A stretch of 64,000 nucleotides of DNA, from positions 1-64,000 of the forward strand of contig NZ_RYFV01000010.1 of NCBI RefSeq assembly GCF_004104015.1. Reading direction: 5' to 3'. The DNA is from Actinomyces oricola. GTDB taxonomy: Bacteria > Actinomycetota > Actinomycetes > Actinomycetales > Actinomycetaceae. Positions 1 to 8,436 of this stretch are shown here, in pieces. How positions within the stretch are numbered: position 1 is the first letter of the stretch; every line of letters starts with the position of its first letter. The translations under genes were made by a program, and so were the position numbers. Under the pieces are notes generated by a model. The model was not told the DNA's origin. It saw only the letters and a program-made list of their open reading frames with translations, and made no database searches.

Positions 1-2
1 TC

Positions 3-116
3 GCCAATATCAAGACTTGGAGAATCCTCCACAACGACTACCGAAGACCCCTGAACACATTCAACACAACAATCACCGCAGTACTAGCCCTCATATTCAC
101 CTACAACACCCCATGA
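3..116 (+). pseudogene. 3' end of a DDE transposase (IS fragment cut by the window edge)
   Basis: The reading frame from base 3 to a TGA at 114-116 encodes the last 37 residues of a transposase. It contains the block KTWRILHNDYRRP, which is typical of the C-terminal end of IS5-like DDE transposases of actinobacteria. The rest lies outside the window, so it may belong to an intact element. The stretch is visibly more A+T-rich than the genes that follow. The family assignment rests on the motif recalled from related transposases. Confidence 0.6.
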
Positions 117-450
117 ATAACCCTCATGGTCGGCTGGCTCATCTGTTGGTTGGTCCTGCTTTTCTACAGGAGGTCCTTCATTGAGGCAACTTCAGATTCG
201 TGACCCCGGGACCGCGGAGTTCCTTAGCTGCGTCAGGGATGCGAGTTCCTAAGAAGAGGTGTGCCGTGGAGGGCGGATGGAGGGCTACATGCGTGTGTCT
301 CCTCCGCTGCTATCTTCGGCCGGCGTGCGAGGCGATGGACCGGCGCAATCCGCGCCCGATTTCCGTGCAGTTGGGGGAGCGCGCGGGCGCCGCTCTCCCA
401 GCAGGCGGACGCCAGGGGAATGCCGGCGGTGGACGGCGCACAATGACGGC
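117..450. other. Intergenic region between the transposase fragment and leuB
   Basis: These 334 bases hold no convincing gene. The short open frames here lack a ribosome binding site and recognisable residues, and one merely extends leuB upstream of its conserved start. The left part, with an AGGAGG at about 168-174, may be the outer end of the insertion sequence. The leuB promoter should lie here, but I cannot place it. Confidence 0.4.
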
Positions 451-1497
451 ATGACGCAGACCGTGAAGCTCGCAGTGATCCCCGGTGACGGCATTGGCAA
501 GGAGGTTGTGCCCGAGGGGCTCAAGGTCCTCCAGGCGGCCCTGGCCGGCACCGGCGTCACCATTGAGCCCACCACCTTTGACCTGGGTGCAGAGCGCTGG
601 CACCGCACCGGGGACGCCCTCACCGACGAGGACTTGGAGGCCATTAAGGGCCAGGACGCCATCCTCCTGGGCGCCGTCGGCGACCCCACCGTCCCCTCCG
701 GCGTCCTGGAACGGGGCCTACTGCTGCGCCTGCGCTTCGCCCTGGACCACTATGTGAACCTGCGTCCCTCCAAGTACTACCCGGGCGTGCCCACCCCCCT
801 GGGGGACCCCGGAGACATCGACTTCGTGGTTGTGCGCGAGGGCACTGAGGGCCTGTACTGCGGCAATGGCGGTGCTGTGCGCGTGGGCACTCCCCACGAG
901 ATCGCCACCGAGGTCTCCATCAATACCGCCTACGGTGTTGAGCGCGTCGTTCGCTACGCCTTCGAGGTGGCCGCTTCCCGCAGCGCCAAGCATCTGACTC
1001 TGGTGCATAAGCACAATGTGCTGGTTCACGCCGGCCACCTGTGGCGCCGTACCGTCGAGGCGGTGGCCGCCGAGCACCCCGAGGTCAGGGTCGACTACTG
1101 CCACGTGGACGCCGCCACCATCTATATGGTCACCGACCCCGGCCGCTTCGACGTCATTGTCACGGACAACCTTTTCGGGGACATCCTCACCGATGAGGCC
1201 GGTGCCATTACCGGGGGCATCGGCCTGTCCGCCTCGGGCAACATTAATCCTGACGGGACCTATCCCTCTATGTTCGAGCCCGTCCACGGCTCAGCCCCGG
1301 ACATTGCCGGACAGGGCATAGCAGACCCCACCGCCACGATCTCCGCTGTTGCGCTCATGCTGGACCACCTTGGCCACAAGGAGGCGGCCGAGCGGGTGAA
1401 GGCGGCCGTTGAGGCGGACATGCTCATCCGCTCCTCGGATGCGGTGCGCTCCACCAGCCAGATCGGGGATGCGATCGCCGCCGCGCTGACGTCCTAA
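451..1497 (+). CDS. leuB: 3-isopropylmalate dehydrogenase
   Basis: LeuB oxidises and decarboxylates 3-isopropylmalate to 2-oxoisocaproate in cytosolic leucine synthesis, using NAD+. The 348-residue product has the usual length. It opens with [18 protein letters not shown], the conserved N-terminus of beta-decarboxylating dehydrogenases. It also carries the substrate-binding arginine region [22 protein letters not shown], the metal-binding block [18 protein letters not shown] and the cofactor region [19 protein letters not shown]. The ATG at 451 is chosen because an earlier start would add about 64 low-complexity residues. Shine-Dalgarno pairing before it is weak. ilvE follows 87 bp downstream and then cimA, so the three genes form one branched-chain amino acid cluster. 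Related tartrate and isocitrate dehydrogenases are less likely given this neighbourhood. Confidence 0.93.
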   Translation: MTQTVKLAVIPGDGIGKEVVPEGLKVLQAALAGTGVTIEPTTFDLGAERWHRTGDALTDEDLEAIKGQDAILLGAVGDPTVPSGVLERGLLLRLRFALDHYVNLRPSKYYPGVPTPLGDPGDIDFVVVREGTEGLYCGNGGAVRVGTPHEIATEVSINTAYGVERVVRYAFEVAASRSAKHLTLVHKHNVLVHAGHLWRRTVEAVAAEHPEVRVDYCHVDAATIYMVTDPGRFDVIVTDNLFGDILTDEAGAITGGIGLSASGNINPDGTYPSMFEPVHGSAPDIAGQGIADPTATISAVALMLDHLGHKEAAERVKAAVEADMLIRSSDAVRSTSQIGDAIAAALTS

Positions 1498-1584
1498 GCG
1501 GCTCTCCCGCCAACCTCCCGCCATCCCCGGGTCAGCAGATGAGAAAGCCCCGTTCAAGGTGTGGTCCAGGGGTAGGCTGCCGCC

Positions 1585-2754
1585 ATGCCTGACACAACCG
1601 CTGCCGCATCCATGCTCGATGGTCTTCAAACCCCTCTGGCTCGCGCCGCCGCGGTCCCCGTTCCCGCGGCCGACGAGCTCGCCGGCCGCTTCCCGCTGAC
1701 ACCCAACCCGGCGCCCGCCACCGACGCTGAGCGCACCCAATCCCTGACGGGCCTGCACTTCGGCACTGTTTTCACCGACCACATGGCCTACGCCCGCTGG
1801 ACGCGCGGCACCGGGTGGGGAGACCACGGCGTCATCCCCTTCGCCAACCTGTCCCTGTCCCCCGGGGCGGCCGTGCTGCACTACAGCCAGGAGGTCTTCG
1901 AGGGGATTAAGGCCTACCGTCACGCCGACGGGTCGGTGTGGACCTTCCGGCCCCGCTACAACGCCGCCCGCTTTAACGCCTCAGCGCGGCGCCTGGCCCT
2001 GCCCGAGCTCCCCGAGGAGGACTTCATCGCCTCCCTGGTGGATCTCGTGCGCGCCGACGCCACTTGGGTCCCCAGCGGACAGGGGGAGTCCCTGTACCTG
2101 AGGCCCTTCGCCTTCGCCTCCGAGCCCTTCCTGGGCGTTCACGCCTCCGACGTCGTCGACTACTACGTCATCGCCTCCCCGGCTGGGGCCTACTTCCCTG
2201 ATGGCCTCAAGCCCATTAGCATCTGGGTGTCCTCGGAGTATCACCGCGCCGGCCGCGGCGGTACCGGCGCGGCCAAGACCGGTGGTAACTACGCCGCCTC
2301 GCTGCTGCCTCAGATCGAGGCCGAAGCCCGAGAATGCCAGCAGGTCTGCTTCCTCGACGACGTCACGGAGCAGAATATTGAGGAGCTCGGCGGGATGAAC
2401 ATTATGGTCGTCGACGCCGATGGCACCGTGCGCACCCCGCGCCTGACCGGCACCATTCTGGAGGGCAGCACCCGCAGCGCCATTATTCGCATGCTGTGCG
2501 ACGCCGGGCGCGCCGTGGTGGAGGAGACCATTAGCCTGAAGGGCCTGCTCGCGGACATTGCGGCGGGTAGGGTCACCGAGGTCTTCGCCTGCGGGACCGC
2601 AGCCGTCGTGGTGCCCCTGGGGCGCCTCAGGGGCGAAGGGTTCGATGTGTACCTGGAGGGCAGCGAGGTCACCCGCCAGGTCTACGATCGTCTCACCGAC
2701 ATCCAGTACGGCCGCCAGGAGGACCCCTACAACTGGATGTACCGCCTGGCCTGA
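1585..2754 (+). CDS. ilvE: Branched-chain amino acid aminotransferase
   Basis: IlvE transfers the amino group between glutamate and the keto acids of valine, leucine and isoleucine, using pyridoxal phosphate. The 389-residue product is of the longer class II BCAT type common in actinobacteria and eukaryotes. Visible signatures are QEVFEGIKAYR near residue 95, the PLP-lysine region GAAKTGGNYAASL near residue 230, FLDDVTEQNIEELGGMNI and GTAAVVVPLG. The lysine before TGGNY is the expected Schiff-base residue by analogy with mammalian BCATs. It lies between leuB and cimA on the same strand, consistent with one transcription unit for leucine and isoleucine synthesis. Confidence 0.93.
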   Translation: MPDTTAAASMLDGLQTPLARAAAVPVPAADELAGRFPLTPNPAPATDAERTQSLTGLHFGTVFTDHMAYARWTRGTGWGDHGVIPFANLSLSPGAAVLHYSQEVFEGIKAYRHADGSVWTFRPRYNAARFNASARRLALPELPEEDFIASLVDLVRADATWVPSGQGESLYLRPFAFASEPFLGVHASDVVDYYVIASPAGAYFPDGLKPISIWVSSEYHRAGRGGTGAAKTGGNYAASLLPQIEAEARECQQVCFLDDVTEQNIEELGGMNIMVVDADGTVRTPRLTGTILEGSTRSAIIRMLCDAGRAVVEETISLKGLLADIAAGRVTEVFACGTAAVVVPLGRLRGEGFDVYLEGSEVTRQVYDRLTDIQYGRQEDPYNWMYRLA

Positions 2755-2829
2755 GATCTTCCCGCCTCACGGGGATCGGGCCGGGTTTCGCCGACGCCTC
2801 GAGCAGGCCGTTCAGCAAAGGGGGAGCAG

Positions 2830-4542
2830 ATGCACGCCGGCGTCCAGCACGTTCAGGCCTACGACACGACCTTGCGCGATGGCGCACAGCAGCAGTCGGT
2901 GTCCTTCACCGTGGCGGACAAGCTCGCCGTTGCCCGCCTCCTGGACGACCTGGGCGTGGCCTACATTGAGGCCGGTTGGCCCGGCGCCATCCCCAAGGAC
3001 ACGGAGTTCTTCGCCCGTGCCGCCACCGAGCTCACGCTGCGTACCGCCAAACTGGTTGCTTTCGGCGCCACCTGCCGGGCCGGGGTCAGGGCCGACGACG
3101 ACGCCCAGGTTCGCGCCCTCATAGACTCCGGTGCCCCGGTGGTCACCATCGTGGCCAAGTCCGACCCGGTCCACGTCGAGCGGGCCCTGCGCACTACTCG
3201 TGAGGAGAATCTGCGCATGGTGCGGGACACCGTCCAGGTGCTCCGGGGGGCCGGGCGCGAGGTCATGGTGGATCTGGAGCACTTCTTCGACGGGCTCCGG
3301 CATGCCGCCGACTCGGCCGCAGCGCGGGCCGACGCCCAGGCGGGCGACGCCGCCACCGAGCCCCCCTACCCCCTGGCGGTGGCCGCGGAGGCCGCCAGGG
3401 CCGGCGCCGTCGCCGTCGTCGCCTGCGACACCAACGGCGGCACCCTGCCTCCCGCCGTGGCCGCCGGTGTCACCGCATTGCGACAGGCCTTAGATGCCGC
3501 CGGGCTGGAGAAGTGCACGGTCGGCATCCACACCCATGACGACTCCGGGTGCGCTGTGGCCGCCGCCCTGTCCGCCGTGGAGGCCGGGGCTCGTCAGGTG
3601 CAGGGCTGCGTCAACGGTTTTGGCGAGCGCACCGGCAACGCCAACCTGCTGACCATGATCGCAAACTTGGAGATCAAGACCGACTGGACGGTCCTGCCCG
3701 GAGATGCCGGGGAGCGCGCCGAGCGCCTCACCGAACTCAGCGCCGTTTCACGCGCCATTGGGGCAATCGCCAATCGGGCGCCGTCGGGCCGCCAGCCTTA
3801 CGTGGGCACCAAGGCCTTCGCCCACAAGGCCGGCCTGCACGCCTCCGCCATCCGCGTCGACCCCGACCTTTACCAGCACATTGATCCGGCGCGCGTGGGC
3901 AACACCATGACCATGCTGGTCTCCGAGATGGCGGGGCGGGCCTCCATTGAACTCAAGGCCCGGGAGTTGGGCATTGACACGGGCGGTGACGGCGAGCTCC
4001 TGGGGCAGGTCACCGAGGCCGTTAAGGCCCGCGAGGCCCGCGGCTACGCCTACGACGCGGCTGACGGCTCCTTCGAGCTCCTTCTGCGCCAGGCGCGCGG
4101 GGACCTGCCCGAGTACTTCCGTGTGGAGTCCTGGCGCGCCTCCATCCAGGCCCGCCCCGTCCCCGGTGAACAGCTTCTGCCCGTGGACGGGGAGATCCCC
4201 ACAGAGGCCGAAGCCACCGTGCGCCTGTGGGCGGGGGGAAAGCGCTACGCGACCCTCGGCGAGGGCAACGGTCCGGTCAACGCCCTCGACCACGCCCTGT
4301 GCGGCGCCCTGGCGCAGGTCTACCCTGAGATCAGTTCTTTCGAACTGACCGACTACAAGGTGCGCATCTTGGACTCCGAGCGGGGAACGCGGGCCATTGT
4401 CCGCGTCCTCATTGACATCACCGACGGCGAGCGCACCTGGTCCACGGTGGGCGTGGGCACCGACATTATTGAGGCCTCCTGGGAGGCTCTCACTGACGGA
4501 CACACCGTGGGGCTCATCCGACAGGGCGTCCACCCCCGCTGA
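2830..4542 (+). CDS. cimA: (R)-citramalate synthase
   Basis: CimA condenses pyruvate with acetyl-CoA to citramalate, the threonine-independent entry to isoleucine. The 570-residue protein has the DRE-TIM metallolyase motif YDTTLRDGAQQQ at its N-terminus, the metal-binding HTHDDSG block near residue 237, and QGCVNGFGERTGNANL. A C-terminal LeuA-type regulatory domain follows (from about residue 430). The length, and the form of the metallolyase motif, fit the cimA branch better than leuA (2-isopropylmalate synthase) or nifV. GGGGGAG lies 4-5 bases before the ATG. leuB just upstream can act on the methylmalate intermediate of the same route, so the clustering is coherent. Confidence 0.88.
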   Translation: MHAGVQHVQAYDTTLRDGAQQQSVSFTVADKLAVARLLDDLGVAYIEAGWPGAIPKDTEFFARAATELTLRTAKLVAFGATCRAGVRADDDAQVRALIDSGAPVVTIVAKSDPVHVERALRTTREENLRMVRDTVQVLRGAGREVMVDLEHFFDGLRHAADSAAARADAQAGDAATEPPYPLAVAAEAARAGAVAVVACDTNGGTLPPAVAAGVTALRQALDAAGLEKCTVGIHTHDDSGCAVAAALSAVEAGARQVQGCVNGFGERTGNANLLTMIANLEIKTDWTVLPGDAGERAERLTELSAVSRAIGAIANRAPSGRQPYVGTKAFAHKAGLHASAIRVDPDLYQHIDPARVGNTMTMLVSEMAGRASIELKARELGIDTGGDGELLGQVTEAVKAREARGYAYDAADGSFELLLRQARGDLPEYFRVESWRASIQARPVPGEQLLPVDGEIPTEAEATVRLWAGGKRYATLGEGNGPVNALDHALCGALAQVYPEISSFELTDYKVRILDSERGTRAIVRVLIDITDGERTWSTVGVGTDIIEASWEALTDGHTVGLIRQGVHPR

Positions 4543-4621
4543 GAGTCCACACCGCTCTTCTTGTGCGCCACAGTCCTTTCTCTTCGCTTCTCTTCGCGTG
4601 GGCGACGGCCTTTGCCGCCCC

Positions 4622-4638
4622 AGCGGGTGAAACCCGCT
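4622..4638. terminator. Hairpin between convergent cimA and deacetylase genes
   Basis: A perfect 7-bp inverted repeat, AGCGGGT and ACCCGCT with a GAA loop, lies between the stop codons of two convergent genes. There is no clear T-tract, so it is a probable bidirectional transcription end rather than a textbook intrinsic terminator. Confidence 0.5.
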
Positions 4639-4648
4639 CGCGGGCGCG

Positions 4649-5524
4649 TTAAATGTGGCGGTCGTGGCCGGGGCCGAAGTAGACGTCGTCAAGCGTGACT
4701 GTCAGCAGCTGGCGCTCACGCAGAATGTCGATGATCTGCCCGTACAGCTGGGTGACCGTCGGGAAGTTCGCGTGACCAATGACAATGTGCTGCGCCAGAA
4801 GCCACTTCTGGGCCTCGCCCAAAAGCACGTCCTCCGTCAGCAGCCCCGAATCCCCGAAGGAGCCGTACCACATGGTGGAGGTCGTGTAGCCGAGCCGGGA
4901 GCACACCGAGTCCGTCCACTCGCTGCGGTAACCGTAAGGGGGCCTCACGAAGGGGACCCCGGTGACCCCGTAGACATTATTGAGAAGTTGCTCGCACTGG
5001 GTGAGCTCGGAGACGATGTCGGACTCGGAGATCTCAGTCAGGCCCGGGTGTGTCCAGGTGTGGTTGCCCAGCTGGACCTGCCCGGACTCCACCAGAGGCA
5101 TCATCTTGTCCTTGAGGTCCGTCCAGCCGGGGTACTGCCCGGTGACGAAGAACGTGAGGCGCACCCCTGAGTCATTGGCGAAGTCCAAGTAGGCCTCAAT
5201 CACAGAGGCGTCCGCGCCGTCGTCAATGGTGAGCGCCACCGTATTGCCGACGTTCTCTGGCAGGGCGGTGATCACCGTGTCAGGGGGCGTGGGATCCGGT
5301 AAGGACGGTGGTCCGTCCTGAAGCCAGAGCGGGCCGTGAGAGGGGCTCGGTGTGGGGGAGGGAGTCGGCGAGGGCGTGGAAGGGGGAACTGCCGACGAAG
5401 CCGCAGTAGGGCCCGCTGAGGGGGTAACGGTTGCGGAGCCGGAGGAGCTGCGGAGAAGAGAGCAGCCGCCGGTCGCCGCAGCGGCGCCCAGAGCAAGCAT
5501 GAGCAAGAAGTCGCGACGATACAT
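4649..5524 (-). CDS. Lipoprotein polysaccharide deacetylase (NodB-like, CE4)
   Basis: This is a secreted, lipid-anchored carbohydrate esterase that probably removes N-acetyl groups from peptidoglycan or another cell-surface glycan. The 291-residue product begins MYRRDFLLMLALGAAAATGGC, a twin-arginine-type signal ending in a lipobox with Cys21. A Ser/Thr/Pro-rich linker follows (about residues 25-75). The NodB domain has TIDDGAD (metal and catalytic aspartates), GNHTWTHP, VRPPYGYRS and a late histidine in VIGHAN, which match CE4 motifs 1-3 and 5. The start at 5524 is fixed by the signal peptide; the longer open frame upstream is only repeat DNA. The left end of the ICE lies about 340 bp upstream of its start. 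Confidence 0.85.
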   Translation of the reverse strand: MYRRDFLLMLALGAAAATGGCSLLRSSSGSATVTPSAGPTAASSAVPPSTPSPTPSPTPSPSHGPLWLQDGPPSLPDPTPPDTVITALPENVGNTVALTIDDGADASVIEAYLDFANDSGVRLTFFVTGQYPGWTDLKDKMMPLVESGQVQLGNHTWTHPGLTEISESDIVSELTQCEQLLNNVYGVTGVPFVRPPYGYRSEWTDSVCSRLGYTTSTMWYGSFGDSGLLTEDVLLGEAQKWLLAQHIVIGHANFPTVTQLYGQIIDILRERQLLTVTLDDVYFGPGHDRHI

Positions 5525-5583
5525 GCGCGTGTCCCTGTCTGTGCGTAGGGAAGGAAGATGCTGTGAGCATGGCACAGAGCGAG

Positions 5584-5643
5584 CGGAACTGTTCTCCTTC
5601 TTCAGGAGGATCACGGAACTGATCTCCTTCTTCGGGAGGATCA
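5584..5643. repeat. Tandem pair of 30-bp direct repeats upstream of the deacetylase gene
   Basis: Two adjacent 30-bp units (5584-5613 and 5614-5643) agree at 28 of 30 positions. Each reads CGGAACTG, then A or T, then TCTCCTTCTTC, A or G, and GGAGGATCA. Each contains a short internal inverted repeat, TCCT and AGGA. They sit 60-120 bp upstream of the minus-strand deacetylase start, where an operator or a decayed mobile-element end could lie. Confidence 0.7.
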
Positions 5644-5745
5644 CAACCCGATGTCCCTCCATGGGCCTGATCGTCAGGGAGGCGCCGGGGCCCACGCGCC
5701 CGTGCCGAGGACCCAGAGGACCTCTCCAGTTGACGGGGACCAAGG

Positions 5746-5889
5746 CTCGACCTCCAGATTGACGTCCTCGCGCGGGCCGACCAAGCCCGCGCACAAGCTA
5801 CTGGGGCGGACGACAAGGGCCAGGTTGGAGCCTCCTCCAAGGGTGAGCCCTCGATCAGAAGTTCAAACCCGACCCATCTGGGGTGCCTA
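5746..5889 (+). pseudogene. Decayed 3' tail of a second serine integrase at the left boundary
   Basis: In the frame after the TGA at 5731, the translation contains LQIDVLARADQAR, then SSKGEPSIRSSNPTHLGCL. The integrase at the right end of the element finishes with LQADALTWAAEAR, then STKGGPLVESSNLTHLGWL. The order, spacing and many residues agree, so these are homologous C-terminal tails. The DNA identity outside the 28-bp att core is clearly lower, so this is not a simple duplication. No catalytic domain lies upstream. The frame stays open into the following HTH gene, probably by chance. Confidence 0.65.
5861..5888. repeat. attL: Left attachment core (attL)
   Basis: The bases from GTTCAAACC to GGGGTGCCT match the sequence at 54113-54140 in 25 of 28 positions. 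The right copy includes the 3' end of tRNA-His, so these are the ends of the element. The left copy keeps only the last few tRNA bases (TGGGGTG on this strand, CACCCCA of the tRNA). Confidence 0.75.
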
Positions 5890-6012
5890 AGTAGCACGTT
5901 CGGCAACTCCGCCCCGAAGACAAAAACCCTGGTCAACCGCCTGTTGCGAGGTGTCTACAAGGTATCCGCACGACCCCAGAGTAGCGCTCCGAGGGACGAT
6001 CGGGGGCCCGTT

Positions 6013-6366
6013 GTGAGGACTATCGAGACGGCTCAAACTTTTCTCACTGCCTCCGAGGTGGACCAGCTTGTCGGTGACTACCTGGCCGGGATGAGTGTCA
6101 AGTCCCTGGCCGAACGGTATGGCATCCACCGCGCCACGGTGTTCTCCCACCTCCGTCGTCGCAACGTGCCGAGCCGCCGTCCAGGGCTGTGCCTCGACGA
6201 GAAGGCCGAAGCCGTGCGCCTCGCCCGAGCGGGTGTCTCGATGAGAGCGATCAGTCGTCGTATGGGCGTTGACCGCAAGGGCGTTCGCCTGGCTCTCGTC
6301 GAGGCTGGGGTCATCGTGGACGGCGCCAACGGTGCGCGCCTGCCCGACTCGTCGGACCCGATCTGA
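6013..6366 (+). CDS. Small protein with two helix-turn-helix segments
   Basis: The 117-residue product is basic and consists mainly of two HTH-like units: DYLAGMSVKSLAERYGIHRATVFSHLRRR and, later, LARAGVSMRAISRRMGVDRKGVRLALVEAG. Both resemble the DNA-binding helices of Hin-type resolvases and of small regulators found beside serine integrases. I chose the GTG at 6013 because the residues before it are not conserved-looking; a TTG at 5944 in the same frame would add 23 residues. It is the first gene inside attL. By position it could be a recombination directionality factor or a regulator of the element, but nothing in the sequence decides this. Confidence 0.6.
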   Translation: MRTIETAQTFLTASEVDQLVGDYLAGMSVKSLAERYGIHRATVFSHLRRRNVPSRRPGLCLDEKAEAVRLARAGVSMRAISRRMGVDRKGVRLALVEAGVIVDGANGARLPDSSDPI

Positions 6367-6437
6367 CAGACTTGTGGCGTTGAACCGAGCGAAGAATGAC
6401 CGTGGCGGCACTCAGACATGGAGCAACCCTGACGAAA

Positions 6438-6490
6438 TCACGCGTGAGACTAAAGTCATGTGCTAGAGTCCTTCGTGACGACGAAGGAGG
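6438..6490 (+). promoter_or_regulatory. Putative promoter and operator of the 6.5-11.9 kb cassette
   Basis: TGCTAGAGT at 6461-6469 fits an extended -10 element. A perfect 10-bp palindrome, TCACGCGTGA, lies at 6438-6447, about where a -35 would be. Just downstream, TCCTTCGT (6469-6476) and ACGAAGGA (6481-6488) form an 8-bp inverted repeat. It overlaps the expected transcription start and the Shine-Dalgarno sequence GAAGGAGG of the GTG start at 6497. The XRE-type protein encoded two genes downstream is a natural candidate to bind it. Confidence 0.45.
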
Positions 6491-6496
6491 GCCCCA

Positions 6497-7243
6497 GTGG
6501 CTCAGCAACACGACAGCGAAGACTGGCGCAGCGAGTTCCAGCCAACAGAGCTTGCGGCACTCCGCGAACGAATCCCGACCGCGATCCAGCGCAGCCAGGA
6601 TCGCTCGGCCCGCGCTCAGGCAGCGTATGACGATCCTGATGGGGATCAGGATGTGTATGGCGCGGGAATGGCCCGTGGCGTGCAGAAGGAGCTCCGCGCA
6701 CTTTTGTCCGACCTGCCCTCCTATCGAGAGGCCAAGGTCCCGACTACCCGGCGGATGCTGACCTTCGTCGGCAACACGCTCATCTTCGCGCAACGTGTCG
6801 GCAAGCAGATGCCGCGCAATTTTCGCCGAGTTCGACTCAGTTACTTGCCCGACTCGCGCCGTGAACTCCTCGCGAAGACGAGCAATGTCAAGTACTCGGA
6901 CCCCGGGCTCTTTGACATCAGTGACGTTCTCGAAGGGGATCAGCCTGCATCGCTTGAGGATGCGCTCAGCCACGTCGAGCTGGCTGTGCCTCGCACGACC
7001 CTCTTCGTTCCGTACTACAGCAGTACGCCGCAGGGTGTGGGAACCATCTACTTCGCACCCGCGCGACTGAACGGTCGGTACCTGGAGTTTGCAGACCCCG
7101 AGCGACTCACCTACGAGCGCACTCCTTCTTTCGTCGATGCTCCGCGCACCATGTTGAAGCCTGTGGCTGGGTTCAACAGCGGCGACCGCCCGCGTACCTC
7201 GGTGAAGCTGCGCCAGCGGACGTCCGAGCAGGAAGGCAGCTGA
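6497..7243 (+). CDS. Unknown protein, first gene of the helicase cassette
   Basis: I do not recognise this 248-residue protein. It is soluble, with a charged helical N-terminal part (residues 1-95) and a C-terminal part containing VELAVPRTTLFVPYYSSTPQGVG, followed by a beta-rich segment (IYFAPARLNGRYLEFADPE). It has no signal peptide, membrane segment or known catalytic motif that I can see. The GTG start at 6497 has GAAGGAGG seven bases upstream, overlapped by the inverted repeat described separately. The XRE-ImmA gene starts 2 bp after its stop codon, so the two are translationally linked. The context suggests a sensor, regulator or partner in a defence-type cassette. Confidence 0.7.
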   Translation: MAQQHDSEDWRSEFQPTELAALRERIPTAIQRSQDRSARAQAAYDDPDGDQDVYGAGMARGVQKELRALLSDLPSYREAKVPTTRRMLTFVGNTLIFAQRVGKQMPRNFRRVRLSYLPDSRRELLAKTSNVKYSDPGLFDISDVLEGDQPASLEDALSHVELAVPRTTLFVPYYSSTPQGVGTIYFAPARLNGRYLEFADPERLTYERTPSFVDAPRTMLKPVAGFNSGDRPRTSVKLRQRTSEQEGS

Positions 7244-7245
7244 TC

Positions 7246-8403
7246 ATGCCGATGGCACACGAAGGCAACGTTGACCTTGCCGGAGTCGCCAGGATGTTTG
7301 ACCCAGCGCGGCTAGCCCAGGCTCGCCGGATCAGCAAGATGTCCAAGGCTGACCTTCATCGCAAGGTCGGCGTGTCTGCTGCCGCTATCGGTCAATATGA
7401 GCGCGGAGAAGTGCGTCCCCGTGCAGAGACGGTCGCTGCCTTGGCCACAGCGCTTGGCGTCCCCCCGGGCTTCTTCGCACTTGGGCGTCCACGCGTTCAA
7501 GTGGACATCGCCGAAGCATCGTTCCGACGCCTCCGTTCAACCACCGTTACGCAACAGCAGCAAGCGACTGCGTATGTCGAACAAGCCTGGGAACTCAGCT
7601 GCTACCTCGAAGAAAGCGTGGAGTTCCCGGAACTGGACCTTCCTGCCTGGGCGCACGCCGACTCACTAGATGTGCCGGACCCCGCGACCGCAGCGCGAGC
7701 CATGCGCCAACACTGGCTGCTCGGAACTGGACCGATAGAACACCTCGTGTACCAACTCGAACAGCACGGCATCTTGACGGTCTTTTTCTCCATGAAGGAG
7801 GATGCTGCTCTCGATGAGAAGAGCCGTATCGACGCCTTCTCGACCATCGCACTGCCGCGTCCCATGATCGTGCTGACCCCGGACAAGGCCAATGATGTGA
7901 TGCGGCATCGGTTCTCCGCGGCGCATGAGTTGGGGCACGTCGTCCTCCACCACGGTCGGCAGGGAACAGACAGCCAACTGGAGCGGCAAGCGGACATGTT
8001 CGCTGCGGAGTTCCTCACGCCACGAGAGGTGATCCGTGATCAGTTGCCTCGGCGGATCAACTTCAACCGGTACGAGGAACTTAGCCAGCTGTGGGGAGTC
8101 TCCATCAACTCACTGATCTTCCGGTCGCGAGAACTTGACCTCATCTCAGAATCCACAGCCCGACGCGCGTACATCACGCTGAATGGGATCGCACGGAGAC
8201 CCATGCCAGTTCACGACTATCCCGGCGAGCGGCCCGAACTCCTCAAGTCCGCGCTTGAACTGCTCGACGATGCAGGGGTTCCACTGACTCAGGTCGCAGA
8301 GGACCTCCAGATGACACCACGTCATATACGACGGCTAGCTGACATCGATGATCCCCAGCCCAAGCTGACGCTGGTGAAAGACCACCCAGACAACTGGAAG
8401 TAG
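7246..8403 (+). CDS. XRE-family HTH with ImmA/IrrE metalloprotease domain
   Basis: The 385-residue product has an N-terminal HTH (residues 24-80, with KADLHRKVGVSAAAIGQYERGEVRP). An ImmA/IrrE-type zinc peptidase domain follows, with the motif FSAAHELGHVVLHHG near residue 228 and the downstream glutamate helix ERQADMFAAEFLTP. In this family the HTH represses nearby promoters and the peptidase cleaves a repressor on stress, as IrrE does in Deinococcus and ImmA in ICEBs1. A further C-terminal helical part ends in a second HTH-like stretch (LTQVAEDLQMTPRHIRRLAD). It lies between an unknown protein and a DUF2188 gene in one plus-strand unit. It probably controls the cassette, perhaps through the palindrome before 6497. 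Confidence 0.85.
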   Translation: MPMAHEGNVDLAGVARMFDPARLAQARRISKMSKADLHRKVGVSAAAIGQYERGEVRPRAETVAALATALGVPPGFFALGRPRVQVDIAEASFRRLRSTTVTQQQQATAYVEQAWELSCYLEESVEFPELDLPAWAHADSLDVPDPATAARAMRQHWLLGTGPIEHLVYQLEQHGILTVFFSMKEDAALDEKSRIDAFSTIALPRPMIVLTPDKANDVMRHRFSAAHELGHVVLHHGRQGTDSQLERQADMFAAEFLTPREVIRDQLPRRINFNRYEELSQLWGVSINSLIFRSRELDLISESTARRAYITLNGIARRPMPVHDYPGERPELLKSALELLDDAGVPLTQVAEDLQMTPRHIRRLADIDDPQPKLTLVKDHPDNWK

Positions 8404-8436
8404 TTGGGACGCAATCCCATCGAGAAAGGAAAAATC

